Positions 1-7,939 of a stretch of 64,000 nt of DNA are shown piece after piece. Every line of letters starts with the position of its first letter. Within the stretch, counting starts at the first letter, position 1. The DNA lies in contig CAVUAA010000001.1 in assembly GCA_963739345.1 (NCBI GenBank), positions 186,001-250,000 of the forward strand, read 5' to 3'. The translations under genes were made by a program, and so were the position numbers. The DNA comes from CAVUAA01 sp963739345 (GTDB lineage: Bacteria > Chlamydiota > Chlamydiia > Chlamydiales > JAFEGQ01). A model generated the notes under the pieces. It was not told the origin of the DNA. It was given only the letters and a program-made list of their open reading frames with translations, and ran no database searches.

Positions 1-489
1 CTCGCCCAGCACAACATGCCCATCTCAGAAGAGGAGATGAAGAGCGCCGCCAAGCGGTTTCCTCACAAAAAGGTGTTTGGACGCCCCCACATCGCCCAGG
101 CGATGATTGAGAAGGGGTATGTTCCTGACTTTGACCAGGCGTTTCGCCGCTGGATTGGAGATGGCCGTCCCGGCTACGATCCCGGTGAGCCGATCACCGT
201 CCAAGAGACAATCGACACCCTTCACGCCGCCGGTGGTTACGCCGTCATCGCCCACCCCCACGTCATGCGGGACAAAGTGCTCCTCCGACAGCTGCTCGAC
301 ATGCCGTTTGACGGGATCGAGGGGTATTACGCCGCCTTCCCTCGATGGGTGGAGAAGGAGTACATTGCCATCGGCGAATCAAAGGGGTGGATCGTTACCG
401 GCGGCTCCGACTTTCACGGCGCCCCCAAGCCTCATATCCACCTCGGCATCTCATGGGTCAACGAAGAGACCTTCAATGCGCTCAGCTGA
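1..489 (+). CDS. PHP-domain nucleoside bisphosphate phosphatase / RNase AM-like, C-terminal part
   Basis: This is the C-terminal part of a PHP-superfamily metal-dependent phosphoesterase; the frame is open to the first base, so the start lies outside the window. Characteristic pieces are VIAHPH, the run KGWIVTGGSDFHG (metal-binding D and H) and a preceding RPHIAQAM segment, as in the YciV/TrpH family that hydrolyses 3',5'-nucleoside bisphosphates and trims RNA 5' ends. The last codons overlap the start of folC by 14 nt in another frame, which suggests translational coupling. The family call is firm; the exact substrate is inferred from the family. Confidence 0.85.
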   Translation, partial: LAQHNMPISEEEMKSAAKRFPHKKVFGRPHIAQAMIEKGYVPDFDQAFRRWIGDGRPGYDPGEPITVQETIDTLHAAGGYAVIAHPHVMRDKVLLRQLLDMPFDGIEGYYAAFPRWVEKEYIAIGESKGWIVTGGSDFHGAPKPHIHLGISWVNEETFNALS

Positions 490-1426
490 GACTTACGATA
501 GTATTCTGGTCGCTGGCACCAATGGGAAGGGGTCGGTGGCGACGATGATTGCCGCCGGCCTGCAAGCGGCTGGTCACCGGGTGGGACTTTTTACCTCCCC
601 CCACATCGAACGGATGAATGAGCGGATCCAGATCAACGGGGTGCAGATCTCCGATGCCGATCTTGACCGCCTTTGTGAGTGGGACTCTCCGGTCACCTTC
701 TTTGAAACGCTTACCGCTGCAGCTCGCTCCTACTTCGGGGAGCAAAAGTGCGATTATGTGGTGTGGGAGGTGGGGATTGGCGGCCGCCTCGATGCGACCA
801 ACGCAGTCGAGCCGATCCTCTCCGTCATCACCTCCATTGCTCTTGATCACACCCACATTTTGGGCGACACCCTCGAAAAAATAGCGCGAGAAAAGGCTGG
901 TATCTGCCGCCCCGGCGTCCCTTGCGTGCTCGGTCCCACAGCCCAGAACTTAGGAGTGGAGGGGATCGCCGTGCCACCGGTCGCCGGCGATTATCGGGCG
1001 GAAAACCGCGCGATTGCCGTCGCCGCCCTCAATCAGCTCGGCATCGATGCTGTTCCGGACGTATCGCCTCCCTGCCGGATGGAGTGGGCTGGCAACAACC
1101 TCCTCTTCGACGTCGCTCACAACCCCGCCGCCTTCCGCGCGCTTTTGAAAGCGCTTCCGCCTCGCCCCACCCGCTTTCTTGCCAGCTTCTCCCTTGGTCA
1201 CGATGCTCAAACCTGTCTCGACCTTATCCGCGCCACCGGTCACCCGGTCCACCTCGTCCAAATCGACCACGAGAGAATGCTCGACCTTGCCGAGCTTGAG
1301 ACTACCGGCTGTCATTTCGGCATTCCTAAACTCTCCGATGAACTCCTCGTCGTCTGCGGTAGCTGCTACATGATGGCTGAGATGAAAAGGAGGCTTGGTG
1401 ACCGCGCTCGGTTAAGCCACCGGTGA
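476..1426 (+). CDS. folC: FolC: folylpolyglutamate / dihydrofolate synthase, compact form
   Basis: A Mur-ligase-like ATP-dependent enzyme that adds glutamate to folates. The P-loop GTNGKGS sits at about residues 14-20, followed by TSPHIERMNERI, the VGIGGRLDATN block and DHTHILGDTLEKIAREKAGI. The start chosen is the ATG at 476, which gives MRSAETYDSILVAGTNGKGS; the longer upstream frame only reads through the PHP gene. At 316 residues it is about 100 shorter than usual: the N-terminal helices before the P-loop are absent and the segment after GPTAQNL is compressed. The metal and P-loop motifs are intact, so it may still work. Its 3' end overlaps the convergent mnmM gene. Confidence 0.83.
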   Translation: MRSAETYDSILVAGTNGKGSVATMIAAGLQAAGHRVGLFTSPHIERMNERIQINGVQISDADLDRLCEWDSPVTFFETLTAAARSYFGEQKCDYVVWEVGIGGRLDATNAVEPILSVITSIALDHTHILGDTLEKIAREKAGICRPGVPCVLGPTAQNLGVEGIAVPPVAGDYRAENRAIAVAALNQLGIDAVPDVSPPCRMEWAGNNLLFDVAHNPAAFRALLKALPPRPTRFLASFSLGHDAQTCLDLIRATGHPVHLVQIDHERMLDLAELETTGCHFGIPKLSDELLVVCGSCYMMAEMKRRLGDRARLSHR

Positions 1427-1899
1427 TGGCAGACGCCCCACCGATCTGAGGGAAGCGTTGCGGCCCACTCTAGCAGCGCCTCCTCCTCCCGGGCTCCTTC
1501 CTCGTGTCCCGGATAGCAGGTGATGCTGAGTGCACCCGTAACTAACGGTAGAAATTTCTCCACACTCAACAGAGTTGAATCTACCTGTGTTGTCACCTGC
1601 TTGTCGCTCCCCGGCAGATAGCCCAGATTGTAAACCACGAGTTTGATAGGCTGCTCCACCTCCAATTCCGCATGGCAACAGAGGAGGGGCTCGATTCCCG
1701 TCCGTTCCCGAGTTGCCTCGATTGCAGCAGGCTGCACATCGCAGGCAATCACCCGATCGGTCAATGAAAGTAAAAAGTTAGTATCGTGTCCGTTGCCGCA
1801 GGTCGCATCGATGACCAGGTCGCCAGGGTTGACGATCTTGGTCCAGTAGTCGTGAGCCATCGTCAAATGCTTGCTAAATTGTGTCTGTTTCACTAGCAT
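1366..1899 (-). CDS. mnmM: MnmM/YtqB-type tRNA wobble-uridine methyltransferase
   Basis: A 177-residue class I SAM-dependent methyltransferase of the YtqB family, which in other bacteria methylates 5-aminomethyl-2-thiouridine at the tRNA wobble position. The SAM-binding motif I is DATCGNGHDT, followed by an acidic strand end VIACDVQ. VVYNLGYLPGSDK is the family motif (NLGYLPGGDK in relatives), and ITCYPGHEEG completes the fold. It is convergent with folC, with 61 nt of 3' overlap, and tRNA-Val lies directly upstream on the other strand. The family is clear; the substrate is by homology. Confidence 0.82.
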   Translation of the reverse strand: MLVKQTQFSKHLTMAHDYWTKIVNPGDLVIDATCGNGHDTNFLLSLTDRVIACDVQPAAIEATRERTGIEPLLCCHAELEVEQPIKLVVYNLGYLPGSDKQVTTQVDSTLLSVEKFLPLVTGALSITCYPGHEEGAREEEALLEWAATLPSDRWGVCHHRWLNRARSPSLLFISAIM

Positions 1900-1910
1900 G
1901 TTCGTCCGTT

Positions 1911-1984
1911 GGGGTATTAGCTCAGTTGGTTAGAGCGCCACGTTGACATCGTGGAGGTCAGCTGTTCGAGTCAGCTATATCCCA
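1911..1984 (+). tRNA. tRNA-Val (anticodon GAC)
   Basis: A 74-nt cloverleaf. The acceptor arms GGGGTAT and ATATCCC pair with one G-T, the D-arm is GCTCAGTTGGTTAGAGC, the anticodon stem CCACG/CGTGG encloses loop TTGACAT (anticodon GAC), and the T-arm contains GTTCGAG. The discriminator is A. CCA is not fully encoded (only CCCA). Confidence 0.95.
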
Positions 1985-2195
1985 AACCCCCTAGGGGCTT
2001 CGGCCCGCGCCTTCGACACCTTTTCTCCCGTTGAGAGCCCTTTTGCCCTCGCCCGTGGCACTTTGGCCACGGGCATTCGGCCCAAATTGCCCACACCGGA
2101 AAAAAATCTTGTCGAATCCGCCGGTCCGAAACCCCTAGGGGGCTTGGCCCTCGGAGGTTTCAATCTAATGGCGTTCAAGCTACGATGTTAGCCTA
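1985..2195. other. Intergenic segment with a 9-bp hairpin and two CCCCTAGGGG repeats
   Basis: No convincing gene is seen in this 211-nt gap; two small reading frames here use poor starts and follow the repeats. It holds a perfect stem GCCCGTGGC/GCCACGGGC with a 6-nt loop at 2051-2074, and two copies of a CCCCTAGGGG-GCTT-GGCCC block near 1988 and 2135. A 15-nt match to the same block recurs inside the LRR-type gene near 23310. The hairpin has no T-tract, so it is not a standard terminator. Confidence 0.5.
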
Positions 2196-2645
2196 ATGTG
2201 GATCAAACAACCAGTTCTAGAATCTCTTGTGAATGCCCTGGACTCTGTGAAGGAGTCGGGGAGCGAGAACGATGCCTTTTGGGCAGAGTGCGAAGCGCCT
2301 GTTGATTTGGCCACGCTTGAGGCGAAGATGGCGGTCGAGAGGGTGGAGCTGGTCCCTAAGGTGGCGGTGGGAATGTTCCTCCACAAGGGGCTAGAAGAGA
2401 TGGCTGCAAAGGTGCCAATGGACGTGCAGCTGGTGGTGATGACCCGGGTGGGTGATACCTATGAATTTGGAGAGTCGGTCGAAGTGGAGCTCGCTTTGGA
2501 AGGGAATCGTGTGATGGGGAAAATTTCCCCCTTGCCAATTCCGAAGAAAAAGGGTAAGCTGGGCCGCCAAGAAAGACGTGCATTAGCACGTGGGAAAGGT
2601 AAAGAGGCAGCGAGAGAAGCCTCCAGCCGCGTAGTGAAGATTTAA
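2196..2645 (+). CDS. Hypothetical protein with basic C-terminal tail
   Basis: I do not recognise this 149-residue protein. The first 110 residues are mixed helix/strand and acidic; the last 40 are strongly basic (PKKKGKLGRQERRALARGKG), as in small nucleic-acid-binding or ribosome-associated proteins. No signal peptide or membrane segment is seen, and there is no clear Shine-Dalgarno upstream of the ATG. It lies on the same strand 104 nt before infC, so a role near translation is possible but unproven. Confidence 0.6.
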   Translation: MWIKQPVLESLVNALDSVKESGSENDAFWAECEAPVDLATLEAKMAVERVELVPKVAVGMFLHKGLEEMAAKVPMDVQLVVMTRVGDTYEFGESVEVELALEGNRVMGKISPLPIPKKKGKLGRQERRALARGKGKEAAREASSRVVKI

Positions 2646-2749
2646 ATTCTCTCGTCGTGACTCTCACTCCTTTCCCGGGGCTTTCTTGTAGATGTATGTA
2701 TTTAAGGAGTGAAGATTTTGATACTTGGATATTGGACTGAGTCGGCCCG

Positions 2750-3349
2750 ATGAGAGTCAACAGACAGATTCGGGCGCGTACCGTCCGCGTGATTGGCCCA
2801 GAGGGCGATCAACTAGGCGTTGTTTCCCTTTTGGATGCGCTGAAGATGGCAGAAGAGCAAGGACTCGACCTTATTGAGGTGGTTCCCAACTCTCAGCCAC
2901 CAGTTTGTAAGATCATCGACTACGGTAAGTTTCGATACGATCAGAGCAAGCGGGAGAAGGAGAACAAGCGGACTCAGCACCAGATCAAAGTCAAAGAAGT
3001 AAAAGTAAAACCTAACATTGACGAGCACGACTTTCAGACCAAACTGCGCAGAGCGCGTGAGTTTGCTGCAAAGGGCTACAAGGTGAAGGTGACATGCATG
3101 TTCCGTGGACGACAGATGGCCCACCCCGATGTGGGATTGGCTGTCGTGAAGCGGATGTGTAAGGAACTTGAGGACGTTGTCCAGCCGGAGAGTCCGCCGA
3201 AGATGATGGGAAGAAGCCTCACGACGGTGCTTGCACCGGTGGCAGCTAAGGGGCGGAAAAAGCAAGGAGTGAATCATGCCAAAGATGAAAACGCACAAGG
3301 GTCTGAAAAGACGCTTCAAACTAACGGCAACGGGCAAGATCAAGCATAA
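2750..3349 (+). CDS. infC: Translation initiation factor IF-3
   Basis: IF-3 binds the 30S subunit and controls start-codon selection. The N-terminal domain begins VNRQIRARTVRVIGPEGDQLG, the linker is lysine-rich, and the C-terminal domain carries HQIKVKEVKVKPNIDEHDF and VTCMFRGRQMAHPDVG. An in-frame stop at 2738 makes the ATG at 2750 the first possible start, so the AUU start common in other infC genes is not used. After the usual end (LAPVAAK) the frame continues about 35 residues through the rpmI ribosome-binding site and 74 nt into rpmI, an unusually long overlap. First gene of the infC-rpmI-rplT-pheS operon. Confidence 0.97.
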   Translation: MRVNRQIRARTVRVIGPEGDQLGVVSLLDALKMAEEQGLDLIEVVPNSQPPVCKIIDYGKFRYDQSKREKENKRTQHQIKVKEVKVKPNIDEHDFQTKLRRAREFAAKGYKVKVTCMFRGRQMAHPDVGLAVVKRMCKELEDVVQPESPPKMMGRSLTTVLAPVAAKGRKKQGVNHAKDENAQGSEKTLQTNGNGQDQA

Positions 3350-3476
3350 CCGAGCTGGCCGTCGTCACATATTGACTAAGAAATCACCCAAGCGGAAGCG
3401 TCAGCTTCGTCGCCCTGGTCTAATCCACCAGAGCGTGATGAAGATGTACAAGCGACTCATGGGCGCAGGGAGATAG
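3276..3476 (+). CDS. rpmI: 50S ribosomal protein bL35
   Basis: A 66-residue bL35 with the typical opening MPKMKTHKGLKRRFKLTATG and a very basic composition (HILTKKSPKRKRQLRR). The start has the good ribosome-binding site GCAAGGAG, which lies inside the tail of infC. Only 4 nt separate it from rplT. Confidence 0.97.
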   Translation: MPKMKTHKGLKRRFKLTATGKIKHNRAGRRHILTKKSPKRKRQLRRPGLIHQSVMKMYKRLMGAGR

Positions 3477-3480
3477 ACAC

Positions 3481-3837
3481 ATGGTAAGGGCAACAAATGC
3501 CGCGGCGTCACGCCGCAGAAAAAAACGATTGATGAAGCGGGCGAAGGGGTTCTACGGCGATCGTAAGAATCACCTCCGTCAGACCAGCAGTGCCGTGATG
3601 AAGGCGATGGCCTTCAACTATCGGGACAGAAAGCACAACAAGCGGAACTTCCGCCGTCTCTGGATTACCCGGATCGGCGTCGCTGCTAAGATGAACGGCA
3701 TCTCTTACAGTCGGATGATCGACGGCCTCCACAAGGCTGGCTGTACACTCGACCGGAAGATGCTTGCTCTGATGGCAGTTGAAGATCCAGCCGGTTTTGC
3801 TACCGTCGCAGAAACGGCCAAAGCTGCTCTCGCGTGA
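3481..3837 (+). CDS. rplT: 50S ribosomal protein bL20
   Basis: bL20 is needed early in 50S assembly and in other bacteria represses this operon by binding its mRNA. The family features are present: a basic N-terminal extension (RRRKKRLMKRAKGFYGDRKN), then FRRLWITRIGVAAKMNGISYSRMI. The length of 118 residues is normal. Its stop overlaps the GTG start of pheS in the arrangement GTGA. Confidence 0.97.
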   Translation: MVRATNAAASRRRKKRLMKRAKGFYGDRKNHLRQTSSAVMKAMAFNYRDRKHNKRNFRRLWITRIGVAAKMNGISYSRMIDGLHKAGCTLDRKMLALMAVEDPAGFATVAETAKAALA

Positions 3838-4856
3838 AAAATCAGCTCGACGCCCTCAAACAGGAAGTTGAGGGAGAGCTGAGAGGGGCAGGGACGCTCA
3901 AGAGTCTAGAGGCCGTCAAGGTCCGCTACCTCGGGAAGAAAGGACCCGTGCAAGACCTGATGAAGGGCTTGCGCGAGTGCTCTCCCGAGGAGCGCCCTCT
4001 CATGGGCAAAGCGATCAATGACCTAAAAGTTCATCTCGAGCAGCTCGCAGCTACCCTCGAACAGGAGCTTCTCTCCAAGGAAGAATCGAGCCGCCTCGCC
4101 TCCGAGACTCTCGACGTCACCGCTCCTGGCCACCGTCCACGGACCGGCGGCACTCATCCTGTCTCTGCGATGATGGAGGAGCTCCTCACCATCCACCGCG
4201 AACTTGGCTTCTCCGTCCAATACGGCCCCGATATTGAGAGCGATTTCTACAACTTTGAAGCGCTCAACTTTGGCCCCGACCATCCCGCGCGCGACATGCA
4301 CGACACATTCTATTTAAAGCCTGGGGTTCTTCTTCGCACCCACACCTCCAACACCCAAGTGCGGGTCATGGAGAAACAGGCCCCTCCCATTCGCATCGCA
4401 GCTCCTGGCCGCTGCTACCGCAACGAAGACATTACTCCCCGCTCTCACATCTTTTTCCACCAGGTAGAAGGGGTCTATATCGACAAAGGGGTCACCTTCG
4501 CCGACCTCCTCCAAACCCTCGAAGACCTTCTCCACGCCCTCTTTGGACCCGACGTTAAAACTCGCTTTCGCCCCTCCTACTTTCCCTTTGTCGAGCCTGG
4601 CCTCGAAGTGGACGTCTCCTGCCTCGCCTGCAACGGCATTGGCTGTAACCTGTGCAAAAAAACCGGTTGGCTTGAGATCCTTGGTGCCGGCATGGTCCAC
4701 CCCGAAGTGCTAAAAAGCGGCGGCATCGATCCCGAAAAATACACCGGTTATGCGTGGGGGATTGGCGTTGAGCGGCTCATCCTCCTCAAGCAGGGAGTGA
4801 ACGACATCCGCCTCTTCGCAGAAAATCGACTAGATTTCTTGGCTCAATTTAGATAG
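3834..4856 (+). CDS. pheS: Phenylalanyl-tRNA synthetase alpha subunit
   Basis: The class II catalytic subunit that charges tRNA-Phe together with PheT, which is not in this window. After an N-terminal coiled coil come LPxxxHP-like GTHPVSAMMEELL, motif 2 (GRCYRNEDITPRSHIFFHQ) and motif 3 (YAWGIGVERLILLKQGVNDIR). A cysteine cluster SCLACNGIGCNLCKKTGW lies in the catalytic core. The start is GTG, coupled to rplT. Length 340 is normal. Confidence 0.97.
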   Translation: MKNQLDALKQEVEGELRGAGTLKSLEAVKVRYLGKKGPVQDLMKGLRECSPEERPLMGKAINDLKVHLEQLAATLEQELLSKEESSRLASETLDVTAPGHRPRTGGTHPVSAMMEELLTIHRELGFSVQYGPDIESDFYNFEALNFGPDHPARDMHDTFYLKPGVLLRTHTSNTQVRVMEKQAPPIRIAAPGRCYRNEDITPRSHIFFHQVEGVYIDKGVTFADLLQTLEDLLHALFGPDVKTRFRPSYFPFVEPGLEVDVSCLACNGIGCNLCKKTGWLEILGAGMVHPEVLKSGGIDPEKYTGYAWGIGVERLILLKQGVNDIRLFAENRLDFLAQFR

Positions 4857-4868
4857 ACTTCTTGCCCA

Positions 4869-4953
4869 GGAAGAGTGGCAGAGCGGCCGAATGCGTCGGT
4901 CTTGAAAACCGAAGACCTGCAAGGGTCCGGGGGTTCGAATCCCTCCTCTTCCA
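4869..4953 (+). tRNA. tRNA-Ser (anticodon TGA)
   Basis: An 85-nt class II tRNA beginning 12 nt after pheS. The acceptor arms GGAAGAG/CTCTTCC are perfect, the anticodon stem TCGGT/ACCGA encloses CTTGAAA (anticodon TGA), and there is a long variable arm as expected for Ser. The T-arm has GGTTCGAAT. Confidence 0.95.
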
Positions 4954-5013
4954 TAGATGGCCATCGGGCCCATACGTCGCCTCCGCCGACTATGGGGCCC
5001 GAAGACCATCTTT

Positions 5014-5050
5014 ATTGTCACAATTGGGGACAGTCCCCAATTGTGACAAT
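5014..5050. repeat. Perfect 37-bp palindrome, copy 1 of the TTGTCACA family
   Basis: The arms ATTGTCACAATTGGGGAC and its exact complement enclose a single A. It lies between the two tRNA-Ser genes. It is the fully symmetric member of a family with three asymmetric copies at 15740, 17367 and 17462. A second imperfect inverted repeat (GATGG..CGGGCCC.. at 4955-5010) precedes it. It could act as a terminator between the tRNAs or be a REP-like mobile unit. Confidence 0.85.
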
Positions 5051-5059
5051 TTTACTTAC

Positions 5060-5144
5060 GGAAGAGTGGCAGAGTGGCCGAATGCGTCGGTTTCGAAAAC
5101 CGAAGTCCGGCAACGGACCGGGGGTTCGAATCCCTCCTCTTCCA
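5060..5144 (+). tRNA. tRNA-Ser (anticodon CGA)
   Basis: An 85-nt class II tRNA closely related to the one at 4869. The acceptor arms GGAAGAG/CTCTTCC match, and the anticodon stem TCGGT/ACCGA encloses TTCGAAA (anticodon CGA). The long variable arm and GGTTCGAAT T-loop are present. A GTGCC-TGGCAC inverted repeat follows at about 5155-5170. Confidence 0.95.
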
Positions 5145-5205
5145 ATGTCCAATTTGGTGCCTGGCACTAAATGGGGCATTATGATGAAGTGCGGAGGTGC
5201 GCTAG

Positions 5206-6045
5206 ATGTTTGAGATGGGTCCGTTAGAGGCGCGCGCGTACCTCGATGCTGAGATCATGGCCATCGAGGCTGAGTCGGCTGCGGTTGGTTCGATTGAGGA
5301 ACAGCTGGTGGAAGCTGGGGGGCGGAGCACGCCAGTGCGGCTCTATAGGCCGGGCAAAGGAGAGTTTCCGGCGCTTGTATTGATTCACGGTGCCGGGTTT
5401 GTTGCTGGTAGCCTGGACACGCATGACAATTTAGCCAGGTATCTGTGTGCCAATGCCAAGGTGATCGTCGCTTCCGTCGGCTACACGAATGCACCGGAGG
5501 GCAAGTTTCCTCTCCCGTTGGAGCAGTGTTATGACGTGCTGGTGTGGGCCAAGACGATTGGCGCGGATGGCCGGGTGGCGGTTGCGGGTGACAGCGCGGG
5601 TGGCACGATGGCAGCGGCACTCTGTTTGCTGGCCCGTGATCGCAGCGGGCCACCGATTGATCTGCAGGTGCTGATCAATCCGGCGCCCGACCTCCGCTGT
5701 GGGGGGACGCTCGAACCGCAGGGCGATGTACTGGATGAATTGCGTTGGCCAGCCACCATGTATGTGAACAGCCCCAAAGACACCTATAACCCTTACGTAT
5801 CACCCATGGCTGCGGAGGACTTTAGTGGTTTGCCGCCGGCACTCGTCCTACTTGCCGAGTTCGATAGTTTGCGCAAGGACGGCCAGCTTTACGCCGATAA
5901 ACTCGCCGCAGCGGGTGTGCCAACTGAGGTTTATTGTCAGATGGGGGTGGGGCATTTGGCCGGCGACGGCGCGCGAGCATCGAGTGTCGCGACCGAATCC
6001 CTAGATGTTGCCGTCGATGCCATTCGTCGTATCCAGCGACTGTAG
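5206..6045 (+). CDS. Alpha/beta hydrolase, HSL-type esterase
   Basis: A cytoplasmic serine esterase of the hormone-sensitive-lipase family (alpha/beta hydrolase fold-3). The oxyanion-hole motif HGAG is at residues 61-64, the nucleophile elbow GDSAGG at 128-133 (Ser130), the likely acid Asp220 in AEFDSLRKDG, and the likely base His250 in GVGHLAG. No signal peptide is seen. GCGGAGG 7-8 nt before the ATG supports the start. Its last 45 nt overlap the convergent AbiEii gene. Substrate unknown; short-chain esters are typical. Confidence 0.88.
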   Translation: MFEMGPLEARAYLDAEIMAIEAESAAVGSIEEQLVEAGGRSTPVRLYRPGKGEFPALVLIHGAGFVAGSLDTHDNLARYLCANAKVIVASVGYTNAPEGKFPLPLEQCYDVLVWAKTIGADGRVAVAGDSAGGTMAAALCLLARDRSGPPIDLQVLINPAPDLRCGGTLEPQGDVLDELRWPATMYVNSPKDTYNPYVSPMAAEDFSGLPPALVLLAEFDSLRKDGQLYADKLAAAGVPTEVYCQMGVGHLAGDGARASSVATESLDVAVDAIRRIQRL

Positions 6046-6891
6046 CCAGGTCGCAAGCTCGGCGGTGAGGTCAGACAATTGCGCGGGAGACCGATCGACT
6101 AGTCGGTGCTTTTCTCGGAAGATTTGCCAGGCTTGATCCTTTACTGAATCATTGCCGAAGACAGACAGTAGGTCGAGGGCGGTTTGTAGGTGTAGGGTCG
6201 TTCTTCGAATGGCAAATGTATTTCCGATGGCGCGCGGTAGCTGTGTGTGGTTTAGGGTTGCCTGGTCACTGAGTAGCCACACGTCGTAGAAGTCCTTGAT
6301 CCGCGTGTTAGCCATCCCCTTCTGGATCATTGTCTCGAGTTTTTCCGCGATCACGGTTTCGGGCGAGTAACTGTGGAGATGAATGTCAGGGAAGTCGAGG
6401 AGGGATGGATAGGGAAGCGGTCGGGGAGCGGGTGTGACGATGTCTCCAAATCCGACGTCGATTTGCATCGGGATTCGAGTAGCTTCCAGTCGCCCTGTGA
6501 AGCGGAGGCGAACGCCAGGGTATTTGGCGTCGTGCTGCATGGTGCGGCATGTGATTGAGTCGGAATCAAACTCCACGCCATCGGCTATTGTGGGATCTAG
6601 CTCGCAAACGTCTCGGCAGATCTGGAGGAGATTGTCTTTTGAATTTTTGGTTTTGGCAAGAAGATCAATATCAAGGGTCGCCCGCGAGTCGTCGAGTTTC
6701 CATGCGTAGAACAGAAGTGCCCCCTTTAGCACGAATGTGCTGGAGTAGGAGGACTGAGAGAGTCGATAGAGAAACCTCTCCATCCCGTAGTACTGCAGGA
6801 GCTCCTGGTAGGGTTTTTGGGTAGACCTTGCGAGGCTTAGCAGGCGACTCTTCACGGATGCCGCTACGTTCTTGAGTTCACGATTGGTCAT
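6001..6891 (-). CDS. abiEii: AbiEii-type nucleotidyltransferase toxin
   Basis: The toxin half of a type IV AbiE toxin-antitoxin or abortive-infection pair; family members are nucleotidyltransferases thought to modify RNA such as tRNA. Visible motifs are VLKGA (residues 54-58), the catalytic-type TLDIDLLAK (72-80), and EKLETMIQKGMANTRIKDFYD, typical of AbiEii. The start overlaps the end of the antitoxin gene by 14 nt, the usual coupled arrangement. It extends 45 nt into the convergent esterase gene. Apparently intact at 296 residues. Confidence 0.87.
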   Translation of the reverse strand: MTNRELKNVAASVKSRLLSLARSTQKPYQELLQYYGMERFLYRLSQSSYSSTFVLKGALLFYAWKLDDSRATLDIDLLAKTKNSKDNLLQICRDVCELDPTIADGVEFDSDSITCRTMQHDAKYPGVRLRFTGRLEATRIPMQIDVGFGDIVTPAPRPLPYPSLLDFPDIHLHSYSPETVIAEKLETMIQKGMANTRIKDFYDVWLLSDQATLNHTQLPRAIGNTFAIRRTTLHLQTALDLLSVFGNDSVKDQAWQIFREKHRLVDRSPAQLSDLTAELATWLQSLDTTNGIDGNI

Positions 6892-7507
6892 GAGTCACCG
6901 CTTCGATGTAAGGCTGGAGAACCTTTGCCATTCGGAGTTCCTTTGCGTATTCGGCTAGCAGGTTGAGATTGAGAAGGCCGCTTTCCCAACAGGTCTTGAG
7001 CGCTTCGATGGCGACGTTCACGCCGACATTGTTCCTGCGCTTGAAACAGTCGACGATCGTTTTCTCCCGAGAATAGACTTTGACTTCGGTCCCTGAGAGC
7101 TCGTGCTTTTCAATTCCCAGATCATACGATTTATCTGAATACCAGTAGAATCGGGTCGGCGGGTGGTGCAGAGCAATGGGTTTGTAGCTTTTTGACACGG
7201 CGACGTCCACGTGACGTGGAATTTGAACCGTGAGGCTGTGAAAATAGAGGGCTGAGGTTAGACAGATCACTCCGATGGGTACCATTTTGGCGACAGTGAT
7301 CAAATCTGGGTGGCCGACCCCGGGGAGACCTGCTAGCCCGTAAAGGCCTCTCTCAAGCCGTTCGATTTTTCCATTATCTCGTAGCTCATAGAGGAGACGA
7401 GGGTGAATGCCAGCAGCCACTGCTTCGCCTGTTCGGAGAATTCCACCCCGCGAGGCGAAAATCTCAAGCGCTTCTTTTCTAAGAATTTCTGACTTTTTTC
7501 CGGCCAT
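6878..7507 (-). CDS. abiEi: AbiEi-type antitoxin with N-terminal winged helix
   Basis: The upstream antitoxin of the AbiE pair. The N-terminal winged-helix domain (about residues 1-70: ILRTGEAVAAGIHPRLLYELRDNGKIERLERGLYGL) matches the AbiEi family, which represses its own operon. The C-terminal domain with SREKTIVDCFKRR matches the AbiEi C-terminal region. No distinct palindrome was identified in the 54 nt upstream. Transcribed together with the toxin. Confidence 0.85.
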   Translation of the reverse strand: MAGKKSEILRKEALEIFASRGGILRTGEAVAAGIHPRLLYELRDNGKIERLERGLYGLAGLPGVGHPDLITVAKMVPIGVICLTSALYFHSLTVQIPRHVDVAVSKSYKPIALHHPPTRFYWYSDKSYDLGIEKHELSGTEVKVYSREKTIVDCFKRRNNVGVNVAIEALKTCWESGLLNLNLLAEYAKELRMAKVLQPYIEAVTHDQS

Positions 7508-7561
7508 CTTGGATAGAATCTACGGTGTTTCTGTCGTTTTACCGTATCTTTTATCCAGAAT

Positions 7562-7891
7562 TCAGTCAAGGAGGAGGTCGTCGACGAGGTCCATGCAGAT
7601 GTCGGGGAGTTTGCGCTCTTGGTCAATGCAGGATTGGATGGTGGTGATGGCGGAGCGGACTTCGTTGGGGAGTTCGGTGGAGGGGGCGTCGTCCCCGGGC
7701 CACGAGCGGTCACGGGTAGTACGGTCGGGCCAACGGGAATAGGCGACCCACATGCCGTCGTCGGTGCGGTGGAGGGCGGAGCCGAGCGCGCCGCGGTGGT
7801 CGACAAAGTAGCTGGCGATGGTGCGCCAGGCGGTCTGGAATTCTTGGTCTCTTCCGGGAATGGTGAAGTTGCGGTAGATCACAGCAAACAT
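7562..7891 (-). CDS. ABM-fold (antibiotic biosynthesis monooxygenase-like) protein
   Basis: A 109-residue cytoplasmic protein that looks like a single dimeric alpha/beta-barrel (ABM) domain: FAVIYRNFTIPGRDQEFQTAW, then GALGSALHRTDDGMWVAYSRWPD. Such domains serve as small monooxygenases or unknown-function dimers. AAGGAG lies about 10 nt before the ATG. It is divergent from dps, with only 48 nt between the start codons, so the two may share a control region. Confidence 0.6.
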   Translation of the reverse strand: MFAVIYRNFTIPGRDQEFQTAWRTIASYFVDHRGALGSALHRTDDGMWVAYSRWPDRTTRDRSWPGDDAPSTELPNEVRSAITTIQSCIDQERKLPDICMDLVDDLLLD

Positions 7892-7939
7892 TTGTGGTAT
7901 CTCCTTTTTTGAGTGACGACACTACCACAGGAGGATGTC

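Noticed and set aside
107..475. Upstream extension of the folC frame
   Set aside because: It reads the PHP gene in the wrong frame and has no FolC sequence; the ATG at 476 gives the expected start.
1943..2191. Small open frames in the gap after tRNA-Val
   Set aside because: They begin inside the tRNA or use repeat sequence, have Pro/Arg-rich compositions on both strands, and lack ribosome-binding sites.
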